DNA of 64,000 bases from Lacibacter luteus (GCF_004118265.1 NZ_SDHW01000001.1:1116001-1180000); one strand, 5' to 3'; positions 17,670-31,300 are shown, counted from the first letter of the stretch. The notes: a model not told the origin generated them from the sequence alone. Program-made: numbers and translations.

Positions 17670-19829
17670 TTACTTCAACGGCTTTACACCTTCATGTGTT
17701 GGTGTTACCTGTTTAATACTTCCATCGGCATTAAATTCCATTTTATCAATACACACTTCACGGTTAAACCCTGCAGCACTACCCATGGTAATTCCTTTTG
17801 GATAATTGAACCGGTGATACACGATATACCATTCATCTTTACCGGAAATTTGCAAAATAGAATTATGTCCTGTGCCATAAATACCTGTTGATGGATCTTT
17901 AGCTATCACTAGATTGTTTGCAGGAATATTGATAGGGCCAAGCGGCGATGTGGATGTTCCGTAACGCACACGATAGTTTTCGCTGCGTGTATCATCTTCA
18001 CTCCATAAAAAATAATAAACTCCATTGCGGAAGAACACCGTTGTTCCTTCACGAAAAGTTCTGTCAACTTTGATCGTTTGCAACGTTTCCTGCTTCAAGG
18101 AGATCATATCTTCATTCAATTCGGCTACAGCCATATAACCATTGCCCCAGTACAAATAACTTTTTCCTGTTTGCGGATCGGTGAATACTTCCGGATCAAT
18201 TTCCTGTCCGCCTCTTACTCCTTCCGGTTTTTTATCGATCAATGCTTTGCCCATATCTACAAACGGACCAGCAGGATCATCTGCAACAGCTACACCAATT
18301 TTTTGTGCAGCTGTGAAGTAGTAAAAATATTTGTACTGTCCGTTTACTTTCTTTTCAATAATGCAGGGTGCCCATGCATTTCGTTTTGCCCAGCTTACAT
18401 CTTTCAGCAGATCAACAATTACACCTTCATCTTTCCAATTAACTAAATCGGTTGAAGAAAATGCTTTAAAGTAAGTGCCCGACCATCCGTTAAAGCCATC
18501 GCTTGTTGGATAGATATAATACTTCTTTGTTTTTTCAGAATACAACACATCAGGATCAGCAAAATATCCTTCCAGTACAGGATTGTGATTTTCTTTTGCA
18601 ATCACATTCCATGTTTGCGGTTGTTGCCCTTTAATATTCACAACATACTTCACCGCTGCTTTTGAAAAGTCCTGTGCTGTTGCCGGTGAAACGGTTGTTG
18701 AAGGCAATAAACGAAAAGCAGGATTGAATGCCTTGAGATTTGTTCCTGGCTTTACTGACAGATAAACTGTTTTATTCACCGTATCAACTTTGGTGTTGAT
18801 CTTTTTTATTTGTGTGGATGTAGCGTTGCCCAGCACATCTTCCGCAGCGCCCCATTTCTTCATCAAACGTTCTGCTTCTGCAGTTGTGATCGACATCACC
18901 GTTCCATGACGTGGATGAAAATTCATCGACACTTCTTCATCAACTACAGTGAATGCTTTTAAGTCCTTTGTTTTCGTGAACTGATACTTGCCACTGGTGT
19001 ACATGTCATACATCAATATAAAACCACTCCCATCATTCAGCTTAAATGTGCCTGCACCTTCAACCGGACTTTTTGTTTGCTGCACATAGTCGGGGCTTTG
19101 CATTTGATAGCCACCGGTGAGTTTATCGGACACAGCTACTTTTATTCCGGGATGACGATCTTCTGTTTTAAAGAACAAATAAAACTTACCATCTTTCTCT
19201 GCAATATCACCATCAATACAGGCAGCATTATCCGGACTGTAAAACAATTGCTTGGGTTCTGCTTCCAGATCAGTAAAATCTTTGTTGGCATAAGCATAGT
19301 AGATCTTATCCGGATTTTTTCCATGTTGCATGGAAAAATAAATCATGTATTTTTTTGCAGCCGCATCGTAAATGGTTTGCGGTGCCCATACACGCAACAA
19401 ACTATCCTGACCTGCAAATCGTTTTTGAATATTTACAACAGAAGAAGTCCAGTTGATGAGATCAGTTGATTTCATTAATACCATTGCACGGTTGGAGCTC
19501 CAGCCATTAGCAGAAACCATATCCGTAACAACCATGTAAAAGGTTTTACCATCGGCACCACGTAAGATATGCGGATCACGCACACCACCTGTTTCACTGA
19601 TAGCTGCTGATTGAATAATGGGCTTACCACTATTCAATGCACGATAGTTGTAACCATCTTTGCTGATGGCAAAACAGATCTGCTCTTCTGCTTTTGCATT
19701 ACCTGTGAAATACGCAAACAGGTATGCTGAATAATTTTCTTTGGGAGATACTTTCTTTGTTTGTGCTGATACACTTAAACACAGTGCTGCAAAAAGCAGC
19801 ATTAAACCTTGCTTGCGTCTGGCTGTCAT
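17670..19829 (-). CDS. Tandem double-GH43 protein with intervening Ig-like domain
   Basis: 719 residues with signal peptide (MTARRKQGLMLLFAALCLSVSA). Two five-bladed propellers are present. The first, about 33-315, has a D-D-E set at D85 (VRDPHIL), D208 (IDGDIAEKDG) and E257 (VEGAGTF). The second, about 416-690, has D425 (FADPDVLY), D545 (EIDPEVF) and E594 (REGTTVFF). A small beta domain at about 335-410 joins them and resembles the Ig-like DUF5018-type modules of PUL enzymes. GH43 enzymes invert alpha-L-arabinofuranosides, beta-xylosides or beta-galactosides. Both halves look catalytically intact, so the protein may have two activities. It follows GH16 by 21 bp in the operon. Confidence 0.9.
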   Translation of the reverse strand: MTARRKQGLMLLFAALCLSVSAQTKKVSPKENYSAYLFAYFTGNAKAEEQICFAISKDGYNYRALNSGKPIIQSAAISETGGVRDPHILRGADGKTFYMVVTDMVSANGWSSNRAMVLMKSTDLINWTSSVVNIQKRFAGQDSLLRVWAPQTIYDAAAKKYMIYFSMQHGKNPDKIYYAYANKDFTDLEAEPKQLFYSPDNAACIDGDIAEKDGKFYLFFKTEDRHPGIKVAVSDKLTGGYQMQSPDYVQQTKSPVEGAGTFKLNDGSGFILMYDMYTSGKYQFTKTKDLKAFTVVDEEVSMNFHPRHGTVMSITTAEAERLMKKWGAAEDVLGNATSTQIKKINTKVDTVNKTVYLSVKPGTNLKAFNPAFRLLPSTTVSPATAQDFSKAAVKYVVNIKGQQPQTWNVIAKENHNPVLEGYFADPDVLYSEKTKKYYIYPTSDGFNGWSGTYFKAFSSTDLVNWKDEGVIVDLLKDVSWAKRNAWAPCIIEKKVNGQYKYFYYFTAAQKIGVAVADDPAGPFVDMGKALIDKKPEGVRGGQEIDPEVFTDPQTGKSYLYWGNGYMAVAELNEDMISLKQETLQTIKVDRTFREGTTVFFRNGVYYFLWSEDDTRSENYRVRYGTSTSPLGPINIPANNLVIAKDPSTGIYGTGHNSILQISGKDEWYIVYHRFNYPKGITMGSAAGFNREVCIDKMEFNADGSIKQVTPTHEGVKPLK

Positions 19830-19850
19830 CGTTTATTATTTGTTTGCATT

Positions 19851-20708
19851 TTATTTTTTTTGATACACCCTTACATAATCCACTTCAAATCTGTTTGGAA
19901 AAGGAGTAGATGAAGGATCACCTCCATTCATACCTCCCAAAGCAAGATCAAGCAACATGTAATGCGGTTGCTTGAAGGGATTAAAATTACTGCCGTCTTT
20001 GTTTACCAACGCATCGAGATTTACTTTATTCAGTAACTGTTCATCGCAATACAACGCAATGTATTCTTCTGTCCAGTCCATGCGCCACACATGAAACGCA
20101 TCGGCCCATTTTTTTCCACCAAGCGAATCGATGTTGAAGGTATTGCTGTACCATTCAGCTTTTCGGTTACCGCCGAGGCAGGCAATGTTTGCCAGCAATT
20201 TGCCACGGTAGTATTCCATAATATCGATCTCGCCATTGCCGGGCCAGGGTTTGTTTACACCCAGCGTCCACCATGCAGGCCATAAACCACTGCGTATGTC
20301 GATGCGTGCACGCATTTCGAAACGGCCATACAACCACTGACGTTTTCCGGCAGTGATCAAACAAGACGAAGTGTATTCGATGGTTTCCCGTTTTCTTCGC
20401 CAGTCGTTTGCGCCCGCCTGGTAACGAGGATTTGGTTTCTGTTCTTTTCTTGCTTCGATCACTAATGTGCCGTTTTCACAAAATGCATTCTCCGGTTGAT
20501 ACCATTGTAATTCTTCGTTGCGTACAAAACCACGTTCGTAACTCCAGTTGGCCGTATCGGGTTTGCCGTTGCTGTTAAACTCATCGGCCCACACTAATGT
20601 ATAACCATCTGTCGTAACAGTTGTTTGTTTTGTTTTACCTGCTGCATGCCTGTTGCAGGAAGCAATAGCCAGGACCAGGAATGTATAAATGCAGTAGCGA
20701 ATGATCAT
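19851..20708 (-). CDS. GH16 endo-beta-glycanase lipoprotein
   Basis: 285 residues. The N-terminus is a lipoprotein signal (MIIRYCIYTFLVLAIASC, lipobox Cys18), so it is membrane-anchored and possibly surface-exposed. The jelly-roll core starts at TLVWADEFN. The GH16 catalytic motif is GEIDIMEYY with nucleophile E160, assisting D162 and acid/base E165. It ends with MLLDLALGGMNGGDPSST...FEVDYVRVYQ. GH16_3-type enzymes cut beta-1,3-glucans, and relatives cut beta-1,3-galactans. In a locus rich in galactosidase and arabinosidase genes, a beta-galactan backbone is at least as likely as laminarin. It is the only clearly endo-acting glycosidase of this operon. Confidence 0.9.
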   Translation of the reverse strand: MIIRYCIYTFLVLAIASCNRHAAGKTKQTTVTTDGYTLVWADEFNSNGKPDTANWSYERGFVRNEELQWYQPENAFCENGTLVIEARKEQKPNPRYQAGANDWRRKRETIEYTSSCLITAGKRQWLYGRFEMRARIDIRSGLWPAWWTLGVNKPWPGNGEIDIMEYYRGKLLANIACLGGNRKAEWYSNTFNIDSLGGKKWADAFHVWRMDWTEEYIALYCDEQLLNKVNLDALVNKDGSNFNPFKQPHYMLLDLALGGMNGGDPSSTPFPNRFEVDYVRVYQKK

Positions 20709-20743
20709 GATTGTAAAACGATTTATAAGTGGCTCTTAACTTG

Positions 20744-20798
20744 GTGTCCTTTATGCACCCCTGTTACACGAAGGATACAGAGCATACATAAAGGACAC
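20744..20798. repeat. Intercistronic 12-bp inverted repeat between GH2 and GH16 genes
   Basis: GTGTCCTTTATG at 20744-20755 is perfectly inverted at 20787-20798, with 31 bp between. It sits in the 113-bp gap between GH2 and GH16, one of the longest gaps inside the operon. It lacks a T-tract on the minus strand, so it is not a standard terminator. It may shape mRNA processing or mark a former insertion. Confidence 0.6.
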
Positions 20799-20822
20799 AG
20801 ATTTTGAATGGATGTACTAAAA

Positions 20823-23960
<3,138 letters not shown>

Positions 23961-23987
23961 TTAATACTTTTTGTGTTTTTGTTTAAG

Positions 23988-24013
23988 AAACCGGCTGTAG
24001 AAACAGCCGGTTT
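23988..24013. repeat. Stem-loop between GH105 and GH2 genes
   Basis: Perfect 11-bp stem AAACCGGCTGT/ACAGCCGGTTT with loop AGAA. On the minus strand it is followed only by CTTAAAC, so it would be a weak terminator; stabilisation of the upstream GH2 message, which ends at 20823, cannot be involved. It lies in the GH2 5' leader and 3' to GH105 translation start side, within a 95-bp gap; an mRNA-processing or segmentation role is inferred. Confidence 0.55.
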
Positions 24014-24046
24014 ACGATTAACTACTGATATGAAATTGTCTCTTTC

Positions 24047-25198
24047 TTATTTCGTTTCACTAAAGCGAACCATTTCGCATGCGGCCAGTAAAAAAGCACC
24101 TACACCAAAGTTTGCTGTAGAGTTTTTATCAACCACTTGTCCGGGAATAGCCCTTTCGCCAATTGGTTGCACATAACCGATCTTACCATCGGGCTGCAAT
24201 GCAATTGTCTGCAGATAATTCCAACCTTTTAATGCTGTTGCTTTATAAGTTGCTTTATCTAAATAACCATTGTTCATTCCCCACAAATACGCATAGGTGA
24301 AAAATGCAGTGCCGCTTGTTTCATAACCCGGCGCATGTGCTGTATCCATAATGCTTCTTGTCCAATGACCCTCTGCCTGCTGATAATTTATTAATGTTGC
24401 TGCCATGCCTCTGAATTTTTCTACGTATTCGTTGTAATGCGCATCATTCTTCGGCAAGTCTTGTAACACTTTTGCTAAACCTGCAAACACCCAACCGTTA
24501 CCACGTGCCCAGAAATCTTTTTTACCATTGGCACTTTTGTGTTTGGGGTACACATACTTTGCATCACGGTAATAGATCTTCTCCTCTGCATCGTACATAA
24601 TGCTGTTGGCATAAGTATAGTATTCGTAGAGTTTGTCGAGATAAATTTTATCGCCTGTGAGTTTATACATCTTCGTCATTACCGGCATCACCATGTACAA
24701 ACCATCGGCCCACCACCAGTATTTATTTTCAGCAGTGCTCACCTGGTAACTCATCACTTCTTTTGCACGTGCAATCTTTGTTTCGTTTGGCTCAAGATTA
24801 TACAGGTCGATATAGGTTTGAAAGCAGATCTGCCAATCGCCGAACAATACATAATCATCCTTCTCACCATAGTTGAATTTCCATTCGGCTTTATTATTAC
24901 TCTTTGCACCTTTCCATTCATTCCTCACCGACCATGCTTCTGAATAATTTTTATACGCTTCCTTCTTTGTTAATGCATAGGCTTCCATATTGCCGGTATG
25001 ATAAGCAGCATTATCCCAAAAAGCCCGGCCATGTACAGGATTGGTTGTTTGCCAGTAGGTGTTGGCTTTATCAATGATGCTCAACAACGTTTCTTTCGAT
25101 ACTGCTATTGTTGTTTGTTTTGATGAACTGCAGGAACTTACTGCAATCATCAATACAACAACAGCGATCAAATTTCCCATATGAATTACCTTCTTCAT
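24047..25198 (-). CDS. GH105 unsaturated rhamnogalacturonyl/glucuronyl hydrolase lipoprotein
   Basis: 383 residues with a lipoprotein signal (LMIAVSSC, Cys23). The (alpha/alpha)6 barrel has the GH105 hallmarks WWWADGLYMVMPVMTKMY (D165 is the expected catalytic Asp), FWARGNGWVFAGLAKVL and YETSGTAFFTYAYLWGMN. GH105 enzymes hydrate and release the 4,5-unsaturated uronic acid that a polysaccharide lyase leaves on the non-reducing end. A lyase partner is therefore expected. The gene immediately upstream, 8 bp away, encodes a BNR_4 propeller of the fold used by some rhamnose-uronate lyases. Confidence 0.92.
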   Translation of the reverse strand: MKKVIHMGNLIAVVVLMIAVSSCSSSKQTTIAVSKETLLSIIDKANTYWQTTNPVHGRAFWDNAAYHTGNMEAYALTKKEAYKNYSEAWSVRNEWKGAKSNNKAEWKFNYGEKDDYVLFGDWQICFQTYIDLYNLEPNETKIARAKEVMSYQVSTAENKYWWWADGLYMVMPVMTKMYKLTGDKIYLDKLYEYYTYANSIMYDAEEKIYYRDAKYVYPKHKSANGKKDFWARGNGWVFAGLAKVLQDLPKNDAHYNEYVEKFRGMAATLINYQQAEGHWTRSIMDTAHAPGYETSGTAFFTYAYLWGMNNGYLDKATYKATALKGWNYLQTIALQPDGKIGYVQPIGERAIPGQVVDKNSTANFGVGAFLLAACEMVRFSETK

Positions 25199-25206
25199 TC
25201 AGATAT

Positions 25207-26526
25207 TTATTTTTTTAAACGCCACTCAAGCACCTGTACCATTTGTGGTTTTGTATTCACCACTCCTTCTCCATCGGCTTGTGTAACCTGTTGCACAAAC
25301 AAATGCAGTTGCTGTTTTGCTTTCCACAGTTCTGTATCATAGCTTGGCTCCCATGCGCCAACAGCATCGGTAGTGAGATCAATAATTTTCCAGTTTGATT
25401 TTTGTGGAGTACCGCAGGCAATGGAAACTTTATTGCCCCTTTCTGCATCACGAAACACTAATACGATTTCTTTTTTCTTTCCGCTGCCGACACACAACAC
25501 TTGCGGTCTTGCAATCGGTATTTGTTTAGTACCTGCACCACTTAAACTGAAATCGCTTGTACGAAAACCAAGATCAGTGACAGCCCAACCCTTTGTTGTT
25601 TTACTGATGATCTTGTATTGCGGCACATTGTTCTTTCCTTTCCAGTAACTCGCAATAACAGCATTGCCATCAGCATCAGTCGTCATAGATGTTTGGTTGA
25701 TGAGTTCGCTGCTCTGCGGAATGGTACAAACAACTTCTGCTGTTGCCATGCGTATCGGCAACTGATACAATTCACCCGTTGATTTTTGCCAGCTGCGTCC
25801 ACCATCTTTCGACAATGCATAACTCATATCATGATTACTGGCCACATCCGGGCTTTCACGCCACACCCATGAAACATGAATGGTTCCTTTTGCATCTACA
25901 CAAGCCTGCCAGTAAGCATTACGTTTTCCTTCACCATCAATTAAGTTTGTTTGAACACGACTCCATTGTTGTATTGCAACATCGTAACGGTTCATCACCA
26001 TATTACCATTGCCCGATCCGCCATCACGATAAAAGAACAAGAGATCACCATTGGGCAAATGATAAAACTCAGGATAACTCAGTTTGTTTTCATCCTTACC
26101 CGTCATCGGCATTTTCTCTGTCAACTCCAGCGACAACGGCTCTTTACTTTTTACATAACGCAACGGATGATTGTGATGATCCCACGCCATGTGCAGGTAA
26201 CCATTTCCATCAACAGCAATACTGATGCTATTATGTGCATCTTTGATACTGCCTTTGTAAGCAGTGCGTTTTAATTCCCAATTTTGTTCATTCAACTTTC
26301 GTTTACCCAACACCACAAATCCATCTGCATCGTAATAGCTGATAAACTGAACATCTTTATGTGTTACCAATGAGTTCTTACGAAACACAACGGTATTAAC
26401 AGAATTACCTGCCCAGCCTTCGCCTACATTCACCTGCGTTGCATTTTGTACAGTTGATTGCGCAACTGCAACCAAACAATGCAATTGAAAAGCAAATAAC
26501 AGGAACAGGTAATTCGTAAGCTTCAT
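25207..26526 (-). CDS. BNR_4 seven-bladed propeller protein; candidate polysaccharide lyase (PL24/PL25-like) or GH145-like enzyme
   Basis: 439 residues with a signal peptide (to about residue 23). The BNR_4 core is clear: TVVFRKNSLVTHKDVQFISY, DAHNSISIAVDGNGYLHMAW then DHHNHPLRY, and later SYPEFYHLPNGDLLFFYRDG. H98 and H118 are 20 residues apart, matching the spacing I recall for the catalytic histidines of PL25 ulvan lyases; H56 could correspond to the lone histidine used by GH145 rhamnosidases, which share the fold. Both activities act on rhamnose-uronic acid linkages. No sulfatase is nearby, which argues against ulvan itself. The gene is placed between SusD and GH105. Fold confidence is high; activity is inferred. 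Confidence 0.8.
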   Translation of the reverse strand: MKLTNYLFLLFAFQLHCLVAVAQSTVQNATQVNVGEGWAGNSVNTVVFRKNSLVTHKDVQFISYYDADGFVVLGKRKLNEQNWELKRTAYKGSIKDAHNSISIAVDGNGYLHMAWDHHNHPLRYVKSKEPLSLELTEKMPMTGKDENKLSYPEFYHLPNGDLLFFYRDGGSGNGNMVMNRYDVAIQQWSRVQTNLIDGEGKRNAYWQACVDAKGTIHVSWVWRESPDVASNHDMSYALSKDGGRSWQKSTGELYQLPIRMATAEVVCTIPQSSELINQTSMTTDADGNAVIASYWKGKNNVPQYKIISKTTKGWAVTDLGFRTSDFSLSGAGTKQIPIARPQVLCVGSGKKKEIVLVFRDAERGNKVSIACGTPQKSNWKIIDLTTDAVGAWEPSYDTELWKAKQQLHLFVQQVTQADGEGVVNTKPQMVQVLEWRLKK

Positions 26527-26538
26527 CTGTTTTATTTT

Positions 26539-28311
26539 TTACCAACCGGGGTTTTGTAACATCGCCGGCATTTTATTGATCTCTGCACTTGGTATCGGCA
26601 TCAGATACATTTCCGGACGGAAGTTATGACGACGGATAGACTCTCTTCTTTCGTAAGTATATGTAGCGTTTGAGTTCTTTGTAATCTTCATCACTTTATT
26701 GTACTGGTTGTTTGTAACCATCGCAATTTTCCAACGGCGTATATCGTGCCAGCGATGATCTTCAAACGCCAGTTCAATACGGCGTTCGTTACGTACTACT
26801 GCACGCATTTCTTCCTTCGTCATGTTTTCTTTTAAACCATACATGTTGTTTGCACCGGGATCGATACCCGCACGTTGACGCAGTTCAATCAATTTCGGAT
26901 AAGCCAACGCAGTTTGTCCGGCTTCGTTAATTGCTTCTGCATAGTTCAATAAAATTTCTGCATAGCGTATCAGCGGCCATGCACGGTTTGTGTTGGCACT
27001 GCTGTTTGCACTGATCATCGAATCGCACATTTTACGACTGAAGTAACCTGTAGTTGTACCAACATCAAATGCATCCTGTGTAGCAACAGGTGCAGGAATG
27101 GTACCGGTACCGTTTACAAAAGTATATACCGGAGAAAGACCACCTGTGGCATTAAAATAACTTGAACCATTGTAGATAATGGAATTATTAAAACGGGGAT
27201 CACGGTTTACGTAAGGATTGGTTGCACTGTACCCAGATGCAGCATTAATTGTACCATCGGCATTGAAGGGTTGCAAACCATTCTTCATCGGGAAACAATC
27301 AACAAGATCCTGCGTTGGTAACGAACGGTTAGAGCTTCCACCTCTTGTACGTGGATTATAATAACCTTCAAAATCTCTGTTCGGTGCACGATAGTAACCA
27401 AAAATGTATTCAGGATTTACACGTTGTAAAAACATATTGTAAAAGCCATAACCGGGCTTGGTCGTATTGTCAACCATCAACGAATAAGTTCCGCTGCCGA
27501 TAACTGCATTCGCTGCATCTGCAGCAGCCTGCCAATAACTTGTATTTGCAGCCGGGTAACTTACCAATGCTTCTGCCTGGTGACCGGGAATAATACATCC
27601 ACCGTTAAATAAAGGGCTTGCAGCATAAAGCAATGCTCTCGACTTTAATGCCTGGCAAGCCCCTTTTGTTACCCGTCCATAATCAATGTCGTTCGGGTAG
27701 ATTGCAGGCAACAATGCTGCTGCCTTATCAAGATCATCAGTAATAGATTTAACTGTATTTGCAAACGTTTCTCTTGGTAAATTGATGATATCATCTTTAC
27801 CATATACTTTATCGCCAACCACAGGCACACCGCCATATGCAATTAACAGCTGTGTATAGTACCATGCACGTAAAAACAATGCTTCGCCTTTTACACGTTC
27901 CTGCAAACTAGCAGAAAGCGGAGTACTTGACAGTTTCGATAACAACAGATTTACTCTGCGGATATTGGTATAAGGTGTGTTCCAGAAATCGCCAACAATA
28001 CCTCTTGTATCGTAAGTTGTTGGAGAAATAGAACCGTTGTATAAGATTACTGCAATTTGTGCAACACCTGAAAGTGTATACTCTGCATCATCCGTTGCCT
28101 GCTCGGTATTACCATGCGAATCCCAACGGCCTTTATTAAAACTGAAAGCAATATCGGAATAGATACCTGTTAAGAATGCCATGGTGCGGATACTATCTGT
28201 AAACACCATGTTTTCATCCAGCGCAATCGCCTGGCCGTCGAGAAAAGAGTTTTGCTTTTTGCAGGCTTGTAAACCTGTAAGCAAGGCCAGTAAAAAAATG
28301 ATCTTCTTCAT
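26539..28311 (-). CDS. SusD/RagB-family glycan-binding lipoprotein (second pair)
   Basis: 590 residues. The lipobox LTGLQAC puts the lipid on Cys17. TPR-rich SusD features include FLRAWYYTQLLIAYGGVPVV, a long central insertion, RYAEILLNYAEAINEAGQ, ERRIELAFEDHRWHDIRRWK and the C-terminal MYLMPIPSAEIN...NPGW. It sits on the cell surface as the lid over the SusC partner encoded 22 bp upstream (28334-31459). The substrate cannot be read from the sequence. Confidence 0.95.
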   Translation of the reverse strand: MKKIIFLLALLTGLQACKKQNSFLDGQAIALDENMVFTDSIRTMAFLTGIYSDIAFSFNKGRWDSHGNTEQATDDAEYTLSGVAQIAVILYNGSISPTTYDTRGIVGDFWNTPYTNIRRVNLLLSKLSSTPLSASLQERVKGEALFLRAWYYTQLLIAYGGVPVVGDKVYGKDDIINLPRETFANTVKSITDDLDKAAALLPAIYPNDIDYGRVTKGACQALKSRALLYAASPLFNGGCIIPGHQAEALVSYPAANTSYWQAAADAANAVIGSGTYSLMVDNTTKPGYGFYNMFLQRVNPEYIFGYYRAPNRDFEGYYNPRTRGGSSNRSLPTQDLVDCFPMKNGLQPFNADGTINAASGYSATNPYVNRDPRFNNSIIYNGSSYFNATGGLSPVYTFVNGTGTIPAPVATQDAFDVGTTTGYFSRKMCDSMISANSSANTNRAWPLIRYAEILLNYAEAINEAGQTALAYPKLIELRQRAGIDPGANNMYGLKENMTKEEMRAVVRNERRIELAFEDHRWHDIRRWKIAMVTNNQYNKVMKITKNSNATYTYERRESIRRHNFRPEMYLMPIPSAEINKMPAMLQNPGW

Positions 28312-28333
28312 ATCTTAATGATTTCGGATTGAA

Positions 28334-31300
28334 TTAAAAAGTAACGTTTACACCAAAGTTTACACTCCGTTGTGGCGGATAAATTGTACGATCGGTATTG
28401 GTTGAAATTTCCGGATCGAACTCATACAACTTGTCAAGCTTTGTCCATGTAAAAAGATTGTAGCCGTTTGAATAGATGCGGATATTATCAACCTTTAAAC
28501 GTTTGATCCATTTCTGCGGAATGGTGTAACCAACCTCTGCTGTTTTTAAACGCAGGAAATTTCCTGAAATGAAATAAAATGTTGAAGGGAATGATAACGC
28601 ATCACTCGGGCCTGCCACCAACGACAGTCTTGGGAAGCGTGCATTATTTCCTAATTCAGGAGTCCATGCATATTTATGAACCTCCTGCAGGTTTGATGCA
28701 AAAGGACGGATCGCTTCTGCAACAGCACGTACATTAAAGTTCATTGAACCCTGGAAGAATGTGTTTACCGAAAATCCTTTGTAGTTAAATCCGATCTGGA
28801 AACCAAATGTTGTATTAGGTATGTTTGGATAACCTGTTACTTCAGTATCAAAGCCATCAATTTTTCCATCTTTGTTCAGATCAGCATATTTTAAATCGCC
28901 GGGGTAAGGTGTTTGACCGGGCCTTGCACTGTTGGCAATATCTGTACTGTCAGTATAATAGCCGATCCAGCGGTACACACGTTGCACACCAATACTGTTG
29001 CCGGTTAAAGCCTGGTATTTGTTTGCATAATTCGGTTCGTCCATGAAAACAATTTTGTTTTTTGCAAACGAATACGTTGCTTTTAAACGATACTGAAATT
29101 CACGACCGATCTTACCATTGTAATTCAATTCAACTTCAAAACCTGTATTGTCAACAATACCAAGATTTACAGGAGGCAAACTTTGACCGAATACGGCCGT
29201 AACAGTTCCTCTTGCAGTAAGGATATCGTAACGTTGGTTTTTGAAATATTCCAATGTACCTGAAAATTTGTTGCCAGCTAACCCAAAGTCTAAACCAAGA
29301 TCAAACTTCTTTTCTTTTTCCCAGGTAACCTGGTCGTTACCTAAAGCACCTTCACGAATACCGGTAAAGCCATTGCTAGTTGTACCGAAGTTGATGGAAC
29401 CGGAATTGCTCCATGTTGGCAAATAGTAGTAAGAAAAGCCACTGCCGAATTTATCGTTACCAACTAAACCATACGATGCACGGAGTTTTAAGTTGTTAAA
29501 GTTGCGGAGTAGTTTTTTTGCAAAATCTTCTTTCGCAATATTCCATCCTGCAGATGCTGCAGGAAACAATCCGAATCGATTTGCTTTAGCAAAACGATCA
29601 GATCCGTTGTAGGCCGTGTTAAATTCAACAAGATATTTTTCTTTGAAGTTATAACCCAAACGGCCTGTAAACCCACGGTAATTATTCGGAATGAAATTAT
29701 AAATAGCGTTGGAGCTGAAACGCAGATCGGTACCTTGGCTTACCAGTGCCAAACCATATACATGATGTTTACCAAATGTGCGATCGTAGTTTAAAAACAG
29801 CTGTGCTGTTAATGTACGGATGGTACTTCCTGCACCATATCCGCTAAAGAAACGACGCACACGATACACGTTCGGGTCTCTTGGAGTATAAGTGTAGGTA
29901 GATGTTGCTGCATCGTAAGTTGGTATAAACGACGGAAACTGATCCCTCGTCATACTTCTTGAATAACCATAACTGCTTGCATAAGCTAACGTACCCTTTA
30001 ACGAAAGACCTTTCGTAAGAAAGTCGAGTTTTTGTGTAGCAGTAGTAATTAAGTTCATGTTGTTTTCGTAGTTACGGTTGTAACCATACATAGTTAAACG
30101 GCCAACAATGTTATTGGTGTTGTACGATGCGTTGTTATACCCACCGTTCACCTGCCATGTGCTGTAACCATAAGTCCCATTGGGATTATATACCGGATAA
30201 GCAAACGGAGCTAACGAATAAAAACTGCTGTATTCATAAAACACATCGTTATAACCAAACGGGCTACCAACATTTGGTGTGTTAATCTCGCCGATGTTGC
30301 CGTAAAGATCAAGACGCAGATCGGTTGTATTGGTTACTTTAATATCGAGGTTACTGCGGTAGTTGTAACGCATGTGATAATAGTTGCCGTTTACATCCTG
30401 CGACTTGCTGAAATTCTTGATCATACCATCCTGGAACAAACCACCAAGCGACACAAAGTATTTTACACGTTCTGTACCACCGCTGATATCGAAGTTGGCA
30501 CGGTACTGTTTGCTGAATTGTTTGAACAATGTACTGTACCAATCAACATTGGGGTGACCATAAGGATCGGTTCCGTTTTTGTAGTGATCAAGATCTGTTT
30601 GTGAAAACCGTGGAGTAAACCCTGTTGCAGGATTGATCTTGTTATCGTTGATCTGCGCCTGGTTGTACAACAGAGCCGATTCGTATGCATCGAGATAACG
30701 TGGAATTTTTGTTGGCTGTTGTAAACTCGTTTCAATTCTTGCAGAAATTTTTGGCGCACCAATTTTACCTCTGCGTGTAGTAATAATTACCACACCGTTC
30801 GCTCCCTTTACACCATATACTGCCGTTGTGGATGCATCTTTTAAAATACTCAGCGATTCAATTTCGTTGGGATCGAGTCTTGCAAACTGATCGTAACTGA
30901 ATTCAATATCATCTACAATGATCAATGGTGCAGTAGAACCGTTATACGTGCTGATACCACGTACAAAAAACTGTGCACCATCTGCACCCGGACGACCGGA
31001 AGGCTGCACCGAGAAGAAACCTGGCAAACGACCGGCCAATGTATTCTGCAAACTTGCCGATGGATTATCACGCAGCTCTTTACCTGCCACACTACTTACC
31101 GAACCTGTTGAGGTAACTTTCTTTTGCTTGGCATAACCAACGATCACCACATCTTCGAGCCCACCTGCATCGGGAGTAAGCGCAACACTTATTTCCGATT
31201 TGTTTGCAACATTTACCTGCATTTCCAGGTAACCCACACCTGTAACAACAAGTATATTACTCTTTCCCTTTAAAGTAATTTTAAAACGGCCATCAGGACC

